A program made the translations under genes and the position numbers. A DNA stretch of 64,000 nucleotides from NCBI RefSeq assembly GCF_000244895.1, contig NZ_CM001441.1:2810226-2874225 (forward strand), written 5' to 3'. Shown here one piece after another: positions 8,610 through 17,118 of this stretch; within the stretch, counting starts at the first letter, position 1, and each line of letters opens with the position of its first letter. The notes under the pieces were generated by a model, which worked only from the letters and a program-made list of their open reading frames with translations, had not been told where the DNA came from and ran no database searches. This DNA comes from Desulfosporosinus youngiae DSM 17734 (GTDB taxonomy: Bacteria; Bacillota; Desulfitobacteriia; Desulfitobacteriales; Desulfitobacteriaceae).

Positions 8610-9638
8610 ATGTCTAAAAAAATCCCAACTATCTATTTCAATCGTTGTTTTTCGTCTACTCCCCAAATTATTAAACAGTTGTTAAATAACCACGATTTCC
8701 GAAGGTTTAAGATCTTTATTTCACATGTATGTCCCAATAATTATCTACAAGAGGTTGCAGATTATTTTGAAGTGGAGCCTGAGTTGACCGGAACAGACTA
8801 TGTCAATTACTGTTTGGATTTTTGTCTTAAACACAAGATTGACTTGTTTGTGCCAAGGTATAATGTAACCACATTAATTGATTACAAGGAAGATTTTGAA
8901 CGGCTTGGGGTTAAAGTAATGTTTATCGGGAACAGTGAAACTTATCAAGTCCTGGAGGATAAACTGAAAACTTACGAGACTTTAAAAGAAACGGATGTTG
9001 TAGCTATTCCAAAAGCCTTTCGAATTGAAGGTTTTGCTGATTTTCAAAATGCTTATCAGCAAATATCTAACAAGGGCGGCAGAGCTTGCTTGAAGCCTAT
9101 CTCCGGGATTGGCGGAAATGGCTTCAAGGAAATTCTGGAAGATACCACAGAGGTCAATGAGCTCTACAAAACAACAGGTTCGACGATTGCCAAGGATAGG
9201 ATAATACGAATATTACAGAATTCCGAAAAAGTGGAACCCTTTATGGTTATGGAATACCTGGAAGGGGATGAGTATAGTATTGATTGTTTAGGGAACAACG
9301 GAAAACTTGTCGTCGCTGTTCCTAGAAGAAAGCTGGACCTTTATCGGCAAAACATTGAATACCATGAAGATTTGCTGGACCTGGCTCAAAAACTGACTAA
9401 AGAATTCTCCTTGAGTTATTTATATAATATTCAGGTGAAATATCACCACGGTCAGGCACACCTTATTGAAATCAATACCCGAATGTCCGCCGGGATTCAT
9501 AAGTCCTGCTTTACAGGGGTTAACTTCTTATACCTGGCCATAAAGCAGCTGATGGGGGAGAAGGTAACCGCTCCAAAGGATGTTCATTGGGACTTTCAGA
9601 TACGCACCACTGAGAACTACGATCTCGTGGCCATATAA
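8610..9638 (+). CDS. ATP-grasp enzyme (carboxylate-amine ligase type)
   Basis: A 342-aa ATP-grasp protein. After an N-terminal pre-ATP-grasp domain, the ATP-grasp core shows the lysine/glycine-rich CLKPISGIGGNGF near residue 160, the VMEYLEGDEYSIDCLG strand near 213 and the metal-binding IEINTRMSAG near 291. Such enzymes join a carboxylate to an amine or thiol through an acyl-phosphate. The substrate cannot be told; it is not embedded in a biosynthetic cluster. A GGAGG is found upstream of the ATG at 8610. Confidence 0.82.
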   Translation: MSKKIPTIYFNRCFSSTPQIIKQLLNNHDFRRFKIFISHVCPNNYLQEVADYFEVEPELTGTDYVNYCLDFCLKHKIDLFVPRYNVTTLIDYKEDFERLGVKVMFIGNSETYQVLEDKLKTYETLKETDVVAIPKAFRIEGFADFQNAYQQISNKGGRACLKPISGIGGNGFKEILEDTTEVNELYKTTGSTIAKDRIIRILQNSEKVEPFMVMEYLEGDEYSIDCLGNNGKLVVAVPRRKLDLYRQNIEYHEDLLDLAQKLTKEFSLSYLYNIQVKYHHGQAHLIEINTRMSAGIHKSCFTGVNFLYLAIKQLMGEKVTAPKDVHWDFQIRTTENYDLVAI

Positions 9639-9737
9639 ACGATAAGGCTTGACACAGCAAACTAAAGTTCGATTCGTTAGAACTTGTTTATCAGTGATAC
9701 TTATCCTTAAATGAAAATACTTATTCTTAAAAGAAAG

Positions 9738-9775
9738 AAGCAGGGAAGGATTTCAGTTGAAATTCTTCCCTGCTT
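9738..9775 (-). terminator. Terminator of the minus-strand tRNA operon (possibly bidirectional)
   Basis: AAGCAGGGAAG pairs with CTTCCCTGCTT, with ATTTC/GAAAT extending the stem. Read on the minus strand it is followed by a T-rich tail (CTTTCTTTTA), as expected for the end of the tRNA transcript; it may also end the ATP-grasp gene on the plus strand. Confidence 0.7.
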
Positions 9776-9860
9776 GTATGTATTAAATTATCATTTAGTG
9801 CATAACCAGCATCTTAGTATGTTATTATTGGTTTATGCTGATAACTGCTGTAAGTTTGAA

Positions 9861-9948
9861 TGGTGCCGATGACCGGAATCGAACCGGTACGGATGTTAAG
9901 TCCGCGGGATTTTAAGTCCCGTGCGTCTGCCAGTTACGCCACATCGGC
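9861..9948 (-). tRNA. tRNA-Leu (anticodon UAA)
   Basis: An 88-nt class II tRNA with long variable arm, GCCGATG/CATCGGC acceptor stem, anticodon loop CTTAAAA and encoded CCA. Last tRNA of the minus-strand array. Confidence 0.96.
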
Positions 9949-9956
9949 AAATTAAT

Positions 9957-10031
<75 letters not shown>

Positions 10032-10043
10032 AGGAGATTTGAT

Positions 10044-10117
10044 TGGAGCGGGTGATGAGAATCGAACTCACGTAGCTAGCTTGGAAGGCTAGTGCTCTAC
10101 CATTGAGCTACACCCGC
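10044..10117 (-). tRNA. tRNA-Gly (anticodon UCC)
   Basis: 74 nt, acceptor GCGGGTG/CACCCGC, anticodon loop CTTCCAA, CCA encoded. Confidence 0.96.
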
Positions 10118-10131
10118 CTGGGATAAAGGTA

Positions 10132-10206
10132 TGGCTCCCCGAGTAGGACTCGAACCTACAACCTACCGGTTAACAGCCGGTTGCTCCACCATTGAGCTAT
10201 CGAGGA
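10132..10206 (-). tRNA. tRNA-Asn (anticodon GUU)
   Basis: 75 nt, acceptor TCCTCGA/TCGGGGA (one G-U), anticodon loop CTGTTAA, CCA encoded. Confidence 0.96.
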
Positions 10207-10223
10207 ATATGATTGGAACAGTA

Positions 10224-10308
10224 TGGTGCGGAAGACGGGACTTGAACCCGTACGGAGTTACCCACACGCCCCTCAAACGTGCGCGTCTGCCAATTACGCC
10301 ACTCCCGC
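10224..10308 (-). tRNA. tRNA-Leu (anticodon GAG)
   Basis: 85-nt class II tRNA, acceptor GCGGGAG/CTTCCGC, anticodon loop TTGAGGG on a CACGT/GCGTG stem, CCA encoded. Confidence 0.94.
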
Positions 10309-10313
10309 ATATT

Positions 10314-10389
10314 TGGAGCCATTGACCGGGATTGAACCGGTGACCTTATCCTTACCAAGGATACGCTCTACCAACTGAGCTACAACGGC
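10314..10389 (-). tRNA. tRNA-Thr (anticodon GGU)
   Basis: 76 nt, acceptor GCCGTTG/CAATGGC, anticodon loop TTGGTAA, CCA encoded. Confidence 0.96.
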
Positions 10390-10395
10390 ATTTTG

Positions 10396-10422
10396 TGGTG
10401 CGCTCGGAGAGATTCGAACAGG
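10396..10422 (-). pseudogene. 3' fragment of a tRNA (tRNA-Arg-like)
   Basis: Only the T-arm and acceptor 3' strand remain: read on the minus strand it ends TTCGAATC, CTCC, CGAGCGCACCA. The acceptor CGAGCGC matches the common bacterial tRNA-Arg acceptor. The 5' two thirds are missing and the sequence beyond (10423 upward) is unrelated and leads into the DUF4367-like gene. A partial tRNA 3' end is what an integration or deletion breakpoint leaves behind. Confidence 0.7.
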
Positions 10423-10510
10423 TGATTATTACAGCCCCCATGACTGTTTAACAAGACGATATTCATAATACCACAGAGTTTACTTGTATGCAACAGGTTA
10501 AAGTAAAAAT

Positions 10511-11215
10511 TTATTCCATTGAATTTGCAAGTTTGACTATATCATCAAGCTCCATACCAGTGGCTAGTATAGCATAACCAATACCATCTTTATACCACCC
10601 AAGGTCTAAAGGATTACTTTTCCATTCCTTTGTTCCCTTGCTATCTGCGGATGGTTCTTCGACCACATTCCAGCCCCCTTTAACCCATTTTCCTTGCACA
10701 CCGGCGATTTCAACCGTGCCATGTGCAGATCCTTCAGGGCCGACAGGAACATCGCCTCCACTAAAATGTCCTTGAATGATATTGAACTGGGCATTCCCGT
10801 TACTGTAAACTGCTGAAACTGTATCATTTTTCGCTGTAGCAGCAATTTTCGGTAAGTCTGGCCTAATATGCTGAATGAAGACCAATCTAAATCCATCTGG
10901 TATATTTTGTGGTGCTTTTATTATAAAGTTTGCAAGTTTCTGCGCTTCAGCAAAGTCGTTACAGTCCGTTTGTTTAGCCTTGACAACTACTGGGCCATCC
11001 GGGTTAGCAGTTAAATCAGACATGGTTTTTCCTCCTCCACTATTTTCAGCATGAACTACATTGTTGGTCCGAATGTTGTAATTCATTTGGTCATTAGCAG
11101 AGAGAGTCTTGGAGTTAAGGGGAAAAATAATTAACGCACACATTATTAAAAAGAAAACTACTATACTTGCAAGTATAATCATTTTTTTCCTAATACATTC
11201 GTCAATGAATTCCAC
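10511..11215 (-). CDS. Membrane-anchored DUF4367-like protein
   Basis: A 234-aa protein with one N-terminal membrane segment (about residues 12-33) and an extracytoplasmic domain. The C-terminal WYKDGIGYAILATGMELDDIVKLANSME matches the end of DUF4367 domains, which are often linked to anti-sigma or sporulation-surface proteins. No cytoplasmic anti-sigma domain is present, so regulation is not claimed. The gene is alone within a 1.1-kb stretch that splits a tRNA array, next to a tRNA fragment, which suggests insertion. A short ribosome binding site is weak. Confidence 0.65.
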   Translation of the reverse strand: MEFIDECIRKKMIILASIVVFFLIMCALIIFPLNSKTLSANDQMNYNIRTNNVVHAENSGGGKTMSDLTANPDGPVVVKAKQTDCNDFAEAQKLANFIIKAPQNIPDGFRLVFIQHIRPDLPKIAATAKNDTVSAVYSNGNAQFNIIQGHFSGGDVPVGPEGSAHGTVEIAGVQGKWVKGGWNVVEEPSADSKGTKEWKSNPLDLGWYKDGIGYAILATGMELDDIVKLANSME

Positions 11216-11507
11216 CCCTTCTAAATTATTACAATATCTTTATTTCATTATACCGTACAACTCCCACAAGAGCCAACTCTTTCTTCATAAACATAGCATA
11301 TATTTGTGTAACACGTAGTGCTTGGTATGCGATGATTGAAGCCTTTGAAAATAGATAAAAAAATAGACCTTCTTTTCAGAAGGCTTATCCTTTTTCATAA
11401 GTTTTAAATATTTAGGCCATTCCCTATAACCTTCTGACATGTGATGGCCTGTTCACACATCCATAATCATGTGTTATAGAAAATGGTTAACGCTTGATAA
11501 TCTTAAA

Positions 11508-11584
11508 TGGTGGGCCATCCGCGACTCGAACGCGGGACACCCTGATTAAAAGTCAGGTGCTCTAGCCGACTGAGCTAATGGCCC
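11508..11584 (-). tRNA. tRNA-Lys (anticodon UUU)
   Basis: 77 nt, acceptor GGGCCAT/ATGGCCC, anticodon loop CTTTTAA, CCA encoded. Confidence 0.96.
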
Positions 11585-11589
11585 TTAAA

Positions 11590-11664
11590 TGGCTGGGGTG
11601 GGAGGATTCGAACCTCCGAATGCCAGAGTCAAAGTCTGGTGCCTTACCGCTTGGCGACACCCCA
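11590..11664 (-). tRNA. tRNA-Gln (anticodon UUG)
   Basis: 75 nt, acceptor TGGGGTG/CACCCCA type pairing, anticodon loop CTTTGAC, CCA encoded. Confidence 0.95.
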
Positions 11665-11794
11665 ATATCGAAGTGCGATGTGCGATATTCGATGTTCGAA
11701 CACAGGTATTTCTTACAAAATTACCTCTAAGATCCCACTTTCTTATTACGAATCACGATTCGTACCTCGATCATCGATCTTCGAACTTCGAGTA
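11665..11794. repeat. 130-bp spacer with imperfect terminal inverted repeats (MITE/REP-like)
   Basis: The left end (11665-11702, rich in CGAAGT, GCGAT, TTCGA) and the reverse complement of the right end (11758-11794) can be aligned over about 36 nt with roughly three quarters matching. The interior holds ACGAATCACGATTCGT, itself a palindrome. Other tRNA spacers in this array are 5-30 bp, so this one looks inserted. No ORF inside. Confidence 0.5.
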
Positions 11795-11879
<85 letters not shown>

Positions 11880-11898
11880 TGAGTACTATGCATTAAGA

Positions 11899-11974
11899 TG
11901 GCGACCCCGATCGGACTTGAACCGACGATCTCCTGCGTGACAGGCAGGCATGTTAACCACTACACCACGGGGCC
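11899..11974 (-). tRNA. tRNA-Asp (anticodon GUC)
   Basis: 76 nt, acceptor GGCCCCG/CGGGGTC, anticodon loop CTGTCAC, CCA encoded. First intact tRNA of the array in transcription order. Confidence 0.96.
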
Positions 11975-11976
11975 AG

Positions 11977-12008
11977 GCAAACGTACTGCGACTGAGCTAT
12001 CGCCTGAA
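11977..12008 (-). pseudogene. Possible 5' fragment of a decayed tRNA
   Basis: Read on the minus strand it begins AGGCGATAGCTCAGTCGCAGTACG, resembling an acceptor 5' strand and D-arm (TAGCTCAGT), directly upstream of tRNA-Asp. No anticodon arm or 3' half follows. Short match, so tentative. Confidence 0.4.
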
Positions 12009-12153
12009 GCAGACGATAATTAGTATACACAATAATCCGCCAATGGTCAATAATCTCTCCGATAAATTTGCTGCTGCCAATTATTAGAAGGTTAAAGAGG
12101 CGCAAAAACCTGTATTTCTATTATATCCTTAGGTTGAATTGGGGGACAATGAG

Positions 12154-13005
12154 ATGAAGGTAAAAAACATTCGTATGCTGGAAATTCATATAGCCGTGTT
12201 CTTATTTGGCGTATCAGGATTATTTGGGAAACTATTATTATTACAGCCAATGATAATAGTTTTAGGGAGAGCTTTCTTTTCGTGCCTATTCTTGCTTATG
12301 ATTATACTGTATTTTAAAAAAGATCTGAAGGTCAAACATTATAGGGACGGCCTATGGTTTATTCTTATGGGAGTTATTTTAGCAATCCACTGGAGTACGT
12401 TTTTTAAATCAATCCAAGTTTCCTCTGTTGCAATCGGGTTACTGACATTCTCTACATTTCCCATTTTTGCAACATTTATTGCCCCCTATTTCTCTAAAGA
12501 GAAAATGAAATTATCCGATATAGTCACTGCCCTGATTACCTTCCTTGGTGTAATCTTGGTAATCCCCGGATTCGAATTAGGAAATAATCTAACCCAGGGT
12601 GTTCTTTGGGGAGTCGCCTCAGGTTTTACCTACGCAATTCTTTCAATATTGAATCGCAAATTTGTAAACCATTATTCCAGCACAGTCATTGCCTTTTATG
12701 AACAGATTATTGCGGCAATTATTTTAATTCCAGTTATAGCTTGGCAAAGACCCATTTTACAGACCAGGGATATATTATTACTTATCATATTAGGTATAGT
12801 TTTCACCGGAATTGCTCATTCATTATTTATTAATGGCTTGAAAAATGTTAAAACCCAAACAGCCGGTATTATTTCCAGCCTTGAGCCGGTTTACGGTATT
12901 ATTTTTGCTGCGCTATTAATAAAAGAAATTCCATCCTCAAAAGAAATCCTAGGCGGAATTATTATTTTAAGCGGTGTATTGTACTCGACATTCAAATCTA
13001 AATAA
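12154..13005 (+). CDS. EamA/DMT family permease
   Basis: A 283-aa inner-membrane protein with about ten hydrophobic segments arranged as two EamA repeats; the second begins near GVLWGVASGFTYAILSILNRK and ends with LEPVYGIIFAALLIKE, the usual EamA signature position, followed by GGIIILSGVLYS. The family exports or imports small metabolites; the substrate is unknown. A TTG at 12139 is in frame, but GGGGG at 12141-12145 is correctly spaced from ATG 12154, so 12154 is used. Monocistronic. Confidence 0.85.
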   Translation: MKVKNIRMLEIHIAVFLFGVSGLFGKLLLLQPMIIVLGRAFFSCLFLLMIILYFKKDLKVKHYRDGLWFILMGVILAIHWSTFFKSIQVSSVAIGLLTFSTFPIFATFIAPYFSKEKMKLSDIVTALITFLGVILVIPGFELGNNLTQGVLWGVASGFTYAILSILNRKFVNHYSSTVIAFYEQIIAAIILIPVIAWQRPILQTRDILLLIILGIVFTGIAHSLFINGLKNVKTQTAGIISSLEPVYGIIFAALLIKEIPSSKEILGGIIILSGVLYSTFKSK

Positions 13006-13088
13006 CTAACATATTTTTATTAAACAATATGAAATGGTATAATTATATTTATGTGATAATCTAAAAATACACTGAATGGGAGATTATA

Positions 13089-13646
13089 ATGGCTGACTAC
13101 ATATTGACCTACTCAAAAATCAAGTTCTTTCCGCTTGAACCCATAAAAGAAGACATTAAAATAGAGGACATTGCCCACTCATTGTCACTGATGACCAGGG
13201 CTAATGGGCATTGCCGTCATTTTTACTCGGTTGCCCAGCACTCAATTCATTGCTTTCGGGAGGCGAAAAGCCGAGGGTACTCTAAACGGGTACAACTGGG
13301 CTGCCTATTGCATGATGCCAGTGAAAGCTATATTTCTGATTTAACCAGACCGGTCAAACGCAATATGCCCGAGTATTTTGCGATCGAAGAAACATTGCAG
13401 GGTGTTATCTACGACAGATTTGGATTAGGTGATCTAAAGGATGAAGAGAAACGGCATATAGAAGAGGTTGACGATACCCTGCTTCACTATGAGTTTGCAG
13501 AATTGATGAACTTCCCTATCTTTGATGTTGCGCCAACTAAAACAACCGAACATGACTTCTCTCCAAAGGAGTTTACTCTTGTCGAACAGGAATTTCTGGA
13601 CATCTTTGCAGACATCATTGGTATGAGCAGTGACACTCACTTGTAG
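13089..13646 (+). CDS. HD domain phosphohydrolase (YfbR-like)
   Basis: A 185-aa HD-fold protein. The metal ligands appear as VAQHSIH near residue 52, LLHDASESY near 75 and a later aspartate in EEVDDTLLHYE near 120, the order seen in YfbR-type 5'-deoxynucleotidases and related phage hydrolases. It probably hydrolyses a phosphomonoester such as a nucleotide. GGGAGA precedes the ATG at 13089. Confidence 0.8.
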   Translation: MADYILTYSKIKFFPLEPIKEDIKIEDIAHSLSLMTRANGHCRHFYSVAQHSIHCFREAKSRGYSKRVQLGCLLHDASESYISDLTRPVKRNMPEYFAIEETLQGVIYDRFGLGDLKDEEKRHIEEVDDTLLHYEFAELMNFPIFDVAPTKTTEHDFSPKEFTLVEQEFLDIFADIIGMSSDTHL

Positions 13647-13713
13647 AAAGCAATGACTTATAACTTGGGTAAGAGCAGAAAATAGTTCAAAATACTTAAC
13701 GAATGGTGAATGA

Positions 13714-14619
13714 ATGATGATTAATTTTAAAAAAGTAGAGCTAAGCGATAAAACATGGATGGAACCTCTCCTAAAAGCAGCAGATTTGCCGGGATGCCAT
13801 CAAAACTTTACAAATATCTTTGCTTGGGCAGAAATTTATAACTATCGTATTGCACAAGTCAATAATTATCTGGTGGTTAAAGGTTTTATCAATGATTTAA
13901 ACTATTATTTTTATCCCGCAGGCTGGGGTGATATCAAAACAGTTATTGAAGCAATGAAAGAGGACGCTGCTGCCGGCGGGTATGAATTTGCCATAGCCGG
14001 TGTGTCGCCTGAGAATATAAATACTCTTAAAAGCCTTTACCCTGATAACTTTGAATATCAAGAGATGCGTTATGGGTTTGATTATGTTTATTTACTGGAC
14101 AAGCTCGTTACTCTGGCGGGGAATAAGCTCCATTCCAAACGTAATCATATCAATCGTTTTAAGAAAGATAATAGTTGGAACTTTGAACCGATCTCATCAG
14201 AAAATCTTGGTGAGTGTTGGGAGATGAATATTGAATGGTGTAAAGCACATGGCTCAGATGATAAAGATCAGCTTGCCCAGGAAAACTGTGCTGTCCGCCG
14301 ATGTTTCAAGAATTTTAAAGAACTGGGCTTAGAGGGTGGTCTGATTCGTTCGAATGACAGGGTTATTGCCTATACAATGGGAGAAATACTGAATTCAGAT
14401 ACTTACGTTATTCACATCGAAAAAGCCTTTGGTGAGATACAAGGGGCCTATCAAATGATCAACCGGGAATTTGCGGCCTATATTCAACAGAACCATCCCC
14501 AAATGATTTATGTGAATCGTGAAGAGGATATGGGCTTGGAAGGATTGAGAAAGGCGAAGTTATCCTACCATCCGGTTAAAATGGAGGAAAAATTTATAGC
14601 TAACTATTTTGAAGTATAA
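13714..14619 (+). CDS. DUF2156 (phosphatidylglycerol lysyltransferase C-domain-like) protein
   Basis: A 301-aa protein of the DUF2156 family, a double GNAT fold related to the aminoacyl-transfer domain of MprF. Recognisable elements are the N-terminal SDKTWMEPLLKAAD, TNIFAWAEIYNYRIA, the basic LHSKRNHINRFKK near residue 145, IHIEKAFGEIQGAYQMIN near 229 and NREEDMGLEGLRKAK near 268. It lacks the membrane part of MprF, so it is cytosolic with unknown acceptor. It is followed after 35 bp by a GNAT gene and the two are probably co-transcribed. The upstream ribosome site is weak. Confidence 0.8.
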   Translation: MMINFKKVELSDKTWMEPLLKAADLPGCHQNFTNIFAWAEIYNYRIAQVNNYLVVKGFINDLNYYFYPAGWGDIKTVIEAMKEDAAAGGYEFAIAGVSPENINTLKSLYPDNFEYQEMRYGFDYVYLLDKLVTLAGNKLHSKRNHINRFKKDNSWNFEPISSENLGECWEMNIEWCKAHGSDDKDQLAQENCAVRRCFKNFKELGLEGGLIRSNDRVIAYTMGEILNSDTYVIHIEKAFGEIQGAYQMINREFAAYIQQNHPQMIYVNREEDMGLEGLRKAKLSYHPVKMEEKFIANYFEV

Positions 14620-14654
14620 TAAGAAGGTTATGGTACTTGGCAAGGAGAGATAGA

Positions 14655-15542
14655 ATGAGCATAATCAGATTGGCCAAAGAAGGGGAGACAACCCGCCAAA
14701 AAGAACTATGGAAGCTTTGCTTCGGAGACAGTGATTCCTATATTAACTTCTTTTATGCCGAAAGATATAAAAAGGATGAAACTGCCGTATTGCTTCATGA
14801 TGAAGAGATCTCTGCCATGCTTACCATGATATCGGTCAAAATCATGATTACGGATACTCAAGGCCTCGATTCGGTCATGTTCTATGCCATTGCAACACAC
14901 CCCAACTATCAGAACAGAGGGTTTGCCACCCAACTTATTGATTTCTGCAACCAATATCTTAGAGTAAATAATAAAGTCTGTTCCATTCTAGTACCGGCCA
15001 ATAAACAACTTTTCGACTTTTATCGTAAACAAGGATACAAGGATGGATTCTATATCAGAGAGACTTTATTTACCCGGGACATGATCGACACCTTGCCTGC
15101 CTGTGACTCCTCAGAATACCTGGTCTCCTCAATTAATCCTCAAGGGTATAATCAGAGGAGGAATAACCAGCTCAACGGCAGGTTTTATGTTCAGTATGCT
15201 GACAAGGACATAGCTTACCAGAAAAAGCTGTCACAGCAGTCCGGTGCTGACATCTATGGTATAGATTGTGGAGCAATGCAGGGGTGTGCAGCCATCGAAC
15301 GATTGAACGCCGATAAGGTGTTTATCAAAGAAATCCTACTGCCCGATAAGGCTGTTAACGGGGCTATCAAACAGATAGCCCGGCAATTGCCTGCGAAGGA
15401 GTATACTTTGCGCACACCTGCGTATTTAGGCGGGCATTTAGGAGGCTCGATACGTCCCTTCGGCATGATCAGGGGACTCAGAGAAATTGAGTTAACACTA
15501 AACTCTGACGGTTTAGGCTATCTGGGTTTTGCCTTCGACTAA
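14655..15542 (+). CDS. GNAT family N-acetyltransferase
   Basis: A 295-aa protein with an N-terminal GNAT domain: acetyl-CoA binding region AIATHPNYQNRGFATQLID near residue 82, and YRKQGYKDGFY. The C-terminal half (about 150 residues) is poorly conserved and may be a second degenerate GNAT or sterol-carrier-like fold as in Eis-type enzymes. A TTG at 14637 is in frame, but AAGGAGAG at 14642-14649 points to ATG 14655. It sits behind the DUF2156 gene. Confidence 0.8.
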   Translation: MSIIRLAKEGETTRQKELWKLCFGDSDSYINFFYAERYKKDETAVLLHDEEISAMLTMISVKIMITDTQGLDSVMFYAIATHPNYQNRGFATQLIDFCNQYLRVNNKVCSILVPANKQLFDFYRKQGYKDGFYIRETLFTRDMIDTLPACDSSEYLVSSINPQGYNQRRNNQLNGRFYVQYADKDIAYQKKLSQQSGADIYGIDCGAMQGCAAIERLNADKVFIKEILLPDKAVNGAIKQIARQLPAKEYTLRTPAYLGGHLGGSIRPFGMIRGLREIELTLNSDGLGYLGFAFD

Positions 15543-15631
15543 CCACTTAAAAATTAGATGGCTGAATACAATTTTTTAATTTTTACCAATATAAATACCC
15601 AAACAAATATCCAAAAATGGAGTGTTAAGAT

Positions 15632-16069
15632 ATGAATGTAGCTTTCTTCCTTGTGCCTAAGAAGAACATCGTTTTCTTTAAGGAAAGTGCAACGATGCGC
15701 CAAGCTCTGGAGAGGATGGAGTACCATAGTTATACAGCAGTCCCTCTTATTGATGATGAGGGAAAGTATGTAGGAACGATTACTGAAGGGGATTTGCTTT
15801 GGAAGCTTAAAAATACCCCTGGTTTAACCTTTCAAAACACAGAGGATATTGTACTGAGCGAAGTGGAACGACATGTTCAAAATTTGCCGGTTACGATTGA
15901 TGCCCAAATAGAAGATTTGATCTCCAGAGCTGTCGTTCAAAACTTCGTCCCTGTGGTGGACGATCAGCAGATTTTTATAGGAATTGTTCGTCGGCGGGAA
16001 ATGATCGAATACTGCTCCAAGCTCCTAATTGAGCGCAAAGGAACGATAAATGAAAAGCATAACAATTAA
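15632..16069 (+). CDS. CBS domain pair protein
   Basis: A 145-aa protein made of two CBS repeats: the first with YTAVPLIDDEGKYVGTITEGDLLW (quoted in part; residues about 34-57), the second with FVPVVDDQQIFIGIVRRREMI. CBS pairs bind adenine nucleotides and act as energy sensors. No effector domain is attached. Its end overlaps the convergent metallophosphoesterase by 4 bp. Confidence 0.85.
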   Translation: MNVAFFLVPKKNIVFFKESATMRQALERMEYHSYTAVPLIDDEGKYVGTITEGDLLWKLKNTPGLTFQNTEDIVLSEVERHVQNLPVTIDAQIEDLISRAVVQNFVPVVDDQQIFIGIVRRREMIEYCSKLLIERKGTINEKHNN

Positions 16070-16962
16070 TATTGATAAAAGTAATCTGTTAGTTTTCTTG
16101 GTCCGGCCAGTACGTCCCTGCCAATAAACAATGTACCGTCATCTTTGGTTTTTACACTCCATTTAACAAGCGCAATATTCCCGTCTGCAATTTCAATGGC
16201 AGTTATGCTGCGAGGATGGATACTGCTTCCATCATTAAAATAGGGGTGACAGCCAACTTCGGGAAACATAGGTTTGTGAGTATGGCCTGCTATGAGCATG
16301 TGTTTTTCTTGGATCACCCACTCTGTGAGCTTTTTCTCAACAGCATCTTTTTTGCGGTAATTTTTAGCTGTGCTTGTCGGATCATTTACTCCGAATGACT
16401 CCAGAGGCCTCCATAAATACCTCACTAAAAATCTGGATAACCACCATAATTCATAATCCAAGAAACTTACTTGATGTCCGTGAATTAAGAGAATCTTATG
16501 GTCTGTTACTCTATGCCTTAAAACCAATCCTTCATGAAGTTTGATATTCTTAAACAGAGGAATATACTTTTTTTCTCGTTCATCAAAGTATTGATTCATA
16601 GTATCATCGACAAATTTAGCGTTGCTTTTGACCATATCATGATTTCCGAAAATCATATAAAGTCTGCCCTCATCATAAAACTTGCTTAAAAGCCAAAAAG
16701 CATTGCTGTGCACATATATAATGTCGGAAAACCTTTTATTCTTCCAAAGTTCATCTCCGTCACCGATTTCTATATAAGTATAATTTTCATAATAATAATG
16801 AGTTAAGGCAGCAAAGTATAGATTTTGGTTTTTGGAAAAATCATCTGCCCAGCTTCCGTCACCCCTATGAACGTCACTCATTAAAATAATTCTGGAGGAG
16901 TCGTCAATAGGAATTTCTTGGGCAGATTCAAAGACTTTAGAAATACGTTTTAACTTATTCAT
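16066..16962 (-). CDS. Calcineurin-like metallophosphoesterase
   Basis: A 298-aa phosphoesterase with the full metal-ligand set: LMSDVHRGD near residue 28, EIGDGDELW near 66, FGNHDMV near 106, a histidine in LIHGHQ near 158 and AGHTH near 221. The product is soluble. Phosphodiesterase or phosphatase activity is expected; the substrate is unknown. It is convergent with the CBS gene and divergent from the region that holds a 12-bp hairpin at 17068-17098. Confidence 0.87.
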   Translation of the reverse strand: MNKLKRISKVFESAQEIPIDDSSRIILMSDVHRGDGSWADDFSKNQNLYFAALTHYYYENYTYIEIGDGDELWKNKRFSDIIYVHSNAFWLLSKFYDEGRLYMIFGNHDMVKSNAKFVDDTMNQYFDEREKKYIPLFKNIKLHEGLVLRHRVTDHKILLIHGHQVSFLDYELWWLSRFLVRYLWRPLESFGVNDPTSTAKNYRKKDAVEKKLTEWVIQEKHMLIAGHTHKPMFPEVGCHPYFNDGSSIHPRSITAIEIADGNIALVKWSVKTKDDGTLFIGRDVLAGPRKLTDYFYQY

Positions 16963-17067
16963 CTATACCCCTCCACGAAAGTAGGTGTAGAATAATTCCT
17001 TGAGAGTTTTTACACAAGAAGAATGCCTGACGTCTGGATGCAGTTAACTTAATATATTGAATTTATA

Positions 17068-17098
17068 GGAAAAGGGTGCTTTAATTGCACCCTTTTCC
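17068..17098 (-). terminator. Strong hairpin after the YtxH gene
   Basis: GGAAAAGGGTGC (17068-17079) and GCACCCTTTTCC (17087-17098) form a perfect 12-bp stem with a 7-nt loop, just downstream of the minus-strand YtxH gene. The A/T-rich base of the stem supplies the U tract. Confidence 0.75.
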
Positions 17099-17118
17099 AG
17101 CCACGTGGATTAACCAAA

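Noticed and set aside
10131-10325. 64-aa plus-strand ORF reading MAPRVGLEPTTYRL...
   Set aside because: It is the antisense of the tRNA-Asn and tRNA-Leu genes; VGLEPTT-like peptides are a well-known artefact of translating tRNA 3' ends.
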